Position numbers and translations under genes: made by a program. This document shows, piece after piece, positions 60,388 to 64,000 of a stretch of DNA of 64,000 bases. The notes under the pieces are model-generated. The model did no database searches. It had not been told where the DNA came from and saw only the letters and a list, made by a program, of their open reading frames with translations. This DNA comes from Siphonodentalium dalli (taxonomy: Eukaryota; Mollusca; Scaphopoda; Gadilida; Siphonodentaliidae), in the NCBI GenBank assembly GCA_032622095.1, contig CP136061.1, positions 133,366,087-133,430,086 on the forward strand. Reading direction: 5' to 3'. Positions within the stretch are counted from its first letter, which is position 1. The number at the start of each line of letters is the position of its first letter.

Positions 60388-60790
60388 CCCTTTACCCAAC
60401 AGAAGGGCCCTGTGCCAATGCATTCTCTTATATATGCGAGTCGACCATAGGTCGCCTCGCATATATAAGAGAATGCATTGAGAATGCATTGGCTTAACAC
60501 ATTAAAAATTATAAAATTGTTAAAGAATGTAAGAAAAAATGGTAAAAAGTGTTTAAAAAAAGATTTTGTTTAGGCCAATGCATTCTCTTATATATGCGAG
60601 GCGACCTATGGTCGACTCGCATATATAAGAGAATGCATTGGCACATGGCTAACTGTAACTATCACAATGTGGTCAAGGAGCCGGTTCCAATGATATCCAT
60701 ATTTGTATGGTTCTATTGAGACAGACCGAAGATATTTTAGGCTGTTGAAGCTTTATTTGGCCGGTTTTGGCCGGTTTGTTGGGTAAAGGG
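60388..60790. mobile_element. 403-bp TTAA MITE with two complete hairpin modules
   Basis: TTAA at 60384-60387 and 60791-60794. Ends CCCTTTACCCAACAGAAGGG and TTTGTTGGGTAAAGGG are inverted. Hairpin 1 (60413-60480) and hairpin 2 (60573-60642) have the arms CAATGCATTCTCTTATATAT and ATATATAAGAGAATGCATTG around GTCGACCATAGGTCGCC. A short GAGAATGCATTG slip duplication follows hairpin 1. The ends and target fit a piggyBac-type non-autonomous element. It lies immediately upstream of the DM9 start codon. Confidence 0.9.
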
Positions 60791-60799
60791 TTAAAGGAT

Positions 60800-61815
60800 C
60801 GAAAATCGGTAGCTCGCAAGCTCTACCTGGAATGCATAAAATTGTGATAACCCGTAACAAAGGTGCCGATGATACGTTGCATCTTATAGTTGAAGGTAAT
60901 TTCCATTCCATCATTTATATTTATTGAGTAGGTTACTTTTCTCCATGCAATCGTGGTCAAAATGGGCCCAGAATACTTGACTGATGTTTTGGTCTGTATT
61001 GTTGTAGCTTCATGGTATATCGCATTTATTTGTATTCATACTTAGCCTTTGGATTGAATAAAATATGTTGTATCTGCTTTGCGTAAATTAGGTGATAACG
61101 TTATCAATAACCCGGAGCGTGATATCCGTACCTTATTTTCTAATGAAAGCTTTTTCTCAATAATTAAATAATTCGGCCTGCGAAAAGCAATGCCTGGCCA
61201 CCAACACACAAGAGATTGTCACACTTTAAGGCACCCTCACGTCCTTGGCACATATCAAGAACATGAAGTGTCCTGATATATGACTTTGATGTACACCACA
61301 AAAAATACTACTATGTAGTATAGTCGGAGAAGGCGAAAAAAATGGTGAACCTAGAAGAAATTGGTAGGCCTATTTCTACGGAGAGAAAGCTAGAGGTCAT
61401 CATCATGTCAGCTAGTTTACATCGACAATTTGAAAACGCATTTATTTATTTAATCTGATAAATTAATCTTGATTTTTCAATTCGGAGAAAATTGAACATA
61501 GGCCGCAAAATAAACCACATAATGAACTCTTAGACATTTACATTTTATTCTTTCAACACGGTATGAATTATTTAATGTACGAATGTACGAAACATGTGAG
61601 CTTCTAGGGATAGTCTCTATCGTGTCTGATCGACGGAAAAAAACAACATTGTTAACTCTGAGAATTCTCTCACAAATCAACTTACTATTTCTTTATATTC
61701 AGAAGTTATGTTTAATAAGAGTTAATTGGTGGAGGCTGATGGGTTCCTTGTAATGATGGGTGTTATTTTTTATTTTAAATTATTGTTATTAAATTATTGT
61801 TTACAACTTATGTTC
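60800..61815. other. No recognisable gene
   Basis: AT-rich sequence upstream of the DM9 gene and its MITE. I see no coding feature. Confidence 0.45.
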
Positions 61816-61825
61816 TGTTCACAAC

Positions 61826-61959
61826 CACAGGCCTTCAAGTTCCAAACAGTGAGTGATAAATAGTTAAAATAAATGTTTTATTAATAGGTCTTCTTATAGG
61901 TAAATATTAATAAAACAATTATTTTAATTTTTTATCACTCACTGCTTGGAAGGCCTGTA
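61826..61959. mobile_element. 134-bp MITE with 8-bp target duplication (hAT-like)
   Basis: TTCACAAC stands on both sides (61818-61825 and 61960-61967). The ends CACAGGCCTTCAAGTTCCAA and GCTTGGAAGGCCTGTA are inverted, and the arms continue through CAGTGAGTGATAAA and TTTATCACTCACTG. An 8-bp duplication is typical of hAT elements. Confidence 0.8.
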
Positions 61960-62144
61960 TTCACAACACACAGACACACACTCAGTGTGACACTGTCTAA
62001 ACAAAGCTTGACATCGGTAATAATACAAAGCGTCTAACGACAAGGATATGACTGAAATTCCTTCTTGTTCACACCAAGTATCAGAAAAATATGGGGTCGT
62101 CAGGTATAGGCTTAAACTTTTATTTTTTAATTAGTTATTTTTTA

Positions 62145-64000
62145 TCAGAATCAGAATCAGAATTTTTAATCTCAAATCGCCGGACGTGTCCGGTATAACA
62201 GAGTGTAGTTATGAATACACGTCAATATATACAAATAGATGGTAATGCGGTTGAAAGAAATATATATAGTTCAATAATCATGTGCACGTTCGGGAAGGGT
62301 GGGATGTGGGCGTACGTGAGGTGATTTAGTTGGGGGTGTGTGCTTCAAGGTTCGCGTGGTTATGCCACAGGGGGCTCCATTAGGCGGAGGGCGTCTCGGA
62401 TGAACATACTAAGATTGGTGAGGGTTCTTTTATTTGTGCACGTGAAGAGGGCATTGAGTTTGTGGGCATTTGGACGCGTGTAGTAGTATGATTTAAGATA
62501 TTTTCGTCTCAAATCGCATAGTTTTTCACATTTGAGTATGATATGGTATTCATCACCAAGTTCAATGTCGCACAGCGTGCATTTTCGATCGGAGTAGTCT
62601 TTTTTTGCCCACGATCCGGATTCGATCGGTAAGTTATGATTTCTTGTACGGAATTTAATCAGACGCCTTACTACTGTTTGGTTTTCTAATGAGATATATA
62701 TTTCCTTAGAAAAGTCAGTCTTGATGATTCTGTAGAAGGCACATTTATTGGATTTTACTATATCACCATGCCATGATTGTAAAAATGCGTCTTGTATTCG
62801 ATCTTTGATGAGTCTATTGAAAGATGGTGGGTTGATAGTTGCTTGGTCTATCCAAATAATGGATAGGCCGAGATTATTTAGGCTTGTTCGTATAAAGTCA
62901 ATCCATCCATGTCTCCAGTTGTTTGTGCAGTGGTAGCTATACAGTGCATAATAGAGTATAAGTGGGAGTCTATTGCACTGCATGTTCATAAGTTTATTCC
63001 AATATGTTAGACATCGTAGTTGTATCTTTTGGCTAATTGGGCATATACCCGTCTCCCCATAAATAAAACATGTATTTGTGGTTTTGCGCAGGTTAAGTGC
63101 AAATTTAAGAAACCAGATTTCTAGCTTTTCTAGGCAGGTGGTGTTTTCAAACCCCCATACTTCGGCTCCATATGTCATTATGGGAGTTATTGCTTTTTCG
63201 TAAATTTCAAGAACGCTGTCATAGGAGAGGTTATTTTGTCTGGCTTTACTTATGAGTGCGTACATAGCTTTCTTTGCATCTTTACATCTCATGTTTCGTT
63301 CCCTGCTAAATGATCCGTTTTTACTAAACCACGTGCCCAAGTATTTGAAGCTATCCACGATCTCAATTTCGTTACCGTTTATTTTGAATGACATTGATTT
63401 TCTTTGTTTTGGTTTTCTACCGAGAACCATGATTTTAGTTTTGGAGGCATTGATGCTTAGCTTCCATGTGTCACAGTACGATGCGAAGTGATTTAAGGCA
63501 TTTTGTAAACCGGAATGGGAGTCTGACATTAGAGCTGTATCATCAGCGTATATTAATAGGAGTAACTTCATATATACCCCTGTTTCATGGCCATTTATTT
63601 TACTTATGTCTATACCCCTACAGTAACAATTTTGTAGGTATTCCTCGATATCGTTGATGTACATGGCGAAAAGTATCGGTGAGAGACAATCACCTTGTTT
63701 TAGGCCAATTAGACTTGAGAAAAACCCAGATGACTCATCGGTCATCACACACATCTTTAAATTATGGTACATACTCTTGATAGTATTCAGGATTTTTCCA
63801 TTTACGCCAAAATGTAGAAGTTTTCTCCAAAGACCTTCTCGCCAAACACTATCAAAGGCTTGTGAAAAATCGATGAATGCACAAAATAGAGTTTTCTTAT
63901 TGAGCTTCATTATTTGGGTGAGCGCATGTAGGGAGAATATATGATCAATCGTACTGTATCCTTTGCGAAACCCCGCCTGCGCTTCGGACTGAAGGTTATT
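62145..64000 (-). mobile_element. Non-LTR retrotransposon, RT and 3' end (runs off the right edge)
   Basis: The minus-strand frame is open from the window edge to 62360. It begins QSEAQAGFRKGYSTIDHIFS (RT block 3), then FCAFIDFSQAFDSVWREGLW (first catalytic Asp), GLKQGDCLSPILFAMYINDI (block 4), LLLIYADDTALMSDS (intact YADD), the thumb with FKYLGTWFSKNG, and a C-terminal knuckle CTLCDIELGDEYHIILKC (C-x2-C-x8-H-x4-C). It ends LRLMEPPVA. ~200 bp of 3' UTR follows, closing in (TTCTGA)3 near 62147-62165, a short-repeat tail as in CR1- or RTE-like elements. No stop or frameshift is seen in the visible RT, so this copy may be young. Endonuclease and 5' end are outside the window. Confidence 0.88.
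62360..64000 (-). CDS. Reverse transcriptase ORF of the LINE (5' part beyond window)
   Basis: 546 codons are visible, continuous to position 64000. The Met at 63910 is internal to the RT (after block 3) and not the true start. All catalytic aspartates (AFD and YADD) are present. The protein would nick DNA and prime reverse transcription at the target together with an endonuclease domain expected upstream. Confidence 0.88.
   Translation of the reverse strand, partial: NNLQSEAQAGFRKGYSTIDHIFSLHALTQIMKLNKKTLFCAFIDFSQAFDSVWREGLWRKLLHFGVNGKILNTIKSMYHNLKMCVMTDESSGFFSSLIGLKQGDCLSPILFAMYINDIEEYLQNCYCRGIDISKINGHETGVYMKLLLLIYADDTALMSDSHSGLQNALNHFASYCDTWKLSINASKTKIMVLGRKPKQRKSMSFKINGNEIEIVDSFKYLGTWFSKNGSFSRERNMRCKDAKKAMYALISKARQNNLSYDSVLEIYEKAITPIMTYGAEVWGFENTTCLEKLEIWFLKFALNLRKTTNTCFIYGETGICPISQKIQLRCLTYWNKLMNMQCNRLPLILYYALYSYHCTNNWRHGWIDFIRTSLNNLGLSIIWIDQATINPPSFNRLIKDRIQDAFLQSWHGDIVKSNKCAFYRIIKTDFSKEIYISLENQTVVRRLIKFRTRNHNLPIESGSWAKKDYSDRKCTLCDIELGDEYHIILKCEKLCDLRRKYLKSYYYTRPNAHKLNALFTCTNKRTLTNLSMFIRDALRLMEPPVA

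Noticed and set aside
1-64000. Prokaryotic operon, phage or plasmid features
   Set aside because: No operon-like ORF packing; introns, LINEs, SINEs and MITEs show metazoan nuclear DNA.

Overview
The window is animal nuclear DNA. It is AT-rich, genes are sparse and split by large introns with GT/AG junctions, and most of the sequence is mobile-element debris: non-LTR retrotransposons, a Penelope-like fragment, a tRNA-derived SINE, many fold-back MITEs, microsatellites and minisatellites. A DM9-repeat lectin gene, a SUEL-type lectin module and a FLYWCH/MULE-type protein together suggest a lophotrochozoan, most likely a bivalve mollusc. That identification is inferred from gene families, not proven.

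Two genes could be assembled exon by exon from splice signals and codon phase, both on the minus strand. (1) A seven-exon receptor gene spans 45972 down to 9229. It has a signal peptide, a SUEL/galactose-binding-lectin-like domain, a CUB-like domain, a short Cys hinge, a Thr/Ser-rich stalk, one transmembrane helix and a ~240-residue cytoplasmic tail with nine tyrosines in SH2-type contexts. Every extracellular junction is phase 1 and the total is exactly 582 codons including the stop. (2) A two-exon DM9-repeat lectin gene spans 60359 down to 58064 and encodes 147 residues. Both are plausible innate-recognition genes: a lectin-like receptor coupled to tyrosine signalling, and a soluble mannose-binding-type lectin.

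Layout. 1-9 kb: LINE and Penelope remnants, a (TA)n tract and overlapping repeat families. 9.2-46 kb: the receptor gene, its introns filled by TTAA-flanked MITEs, a young LINE between 724-bp direct repeats (13.9-19.4 kb), large inverted-repeat elements (19.9-22.3, 22.5-23.8 and 30.3-32.7 kb) and minisatellites. 46-49.9 kb: no recognisable gene. 49.9-51.1 kb: a decayed FLYWCH/MULE transposase-like gene. 51.6-57 kb: tandem arrays carrying AGGTCA and AAGATGGCGGC motifs, a MITE and a decayed multicopy gene. 57-61 kb: the DM9 gene, closely bracketed by transposon ends. 62.1-64 kb: a LINE reverse transcriptase ORF that runs off the right edge.

The strongest repeat themes are MITEs in TTAA target sites, including one set with piggyBac-like ends; a ~70-bp hairpin module reused by several of them, usually in pairs; and a 2.4-kb fold-back element with a 9-bp target duplication. 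All comparisons are by eye within the window. No alignment, database or expression evidence was available.
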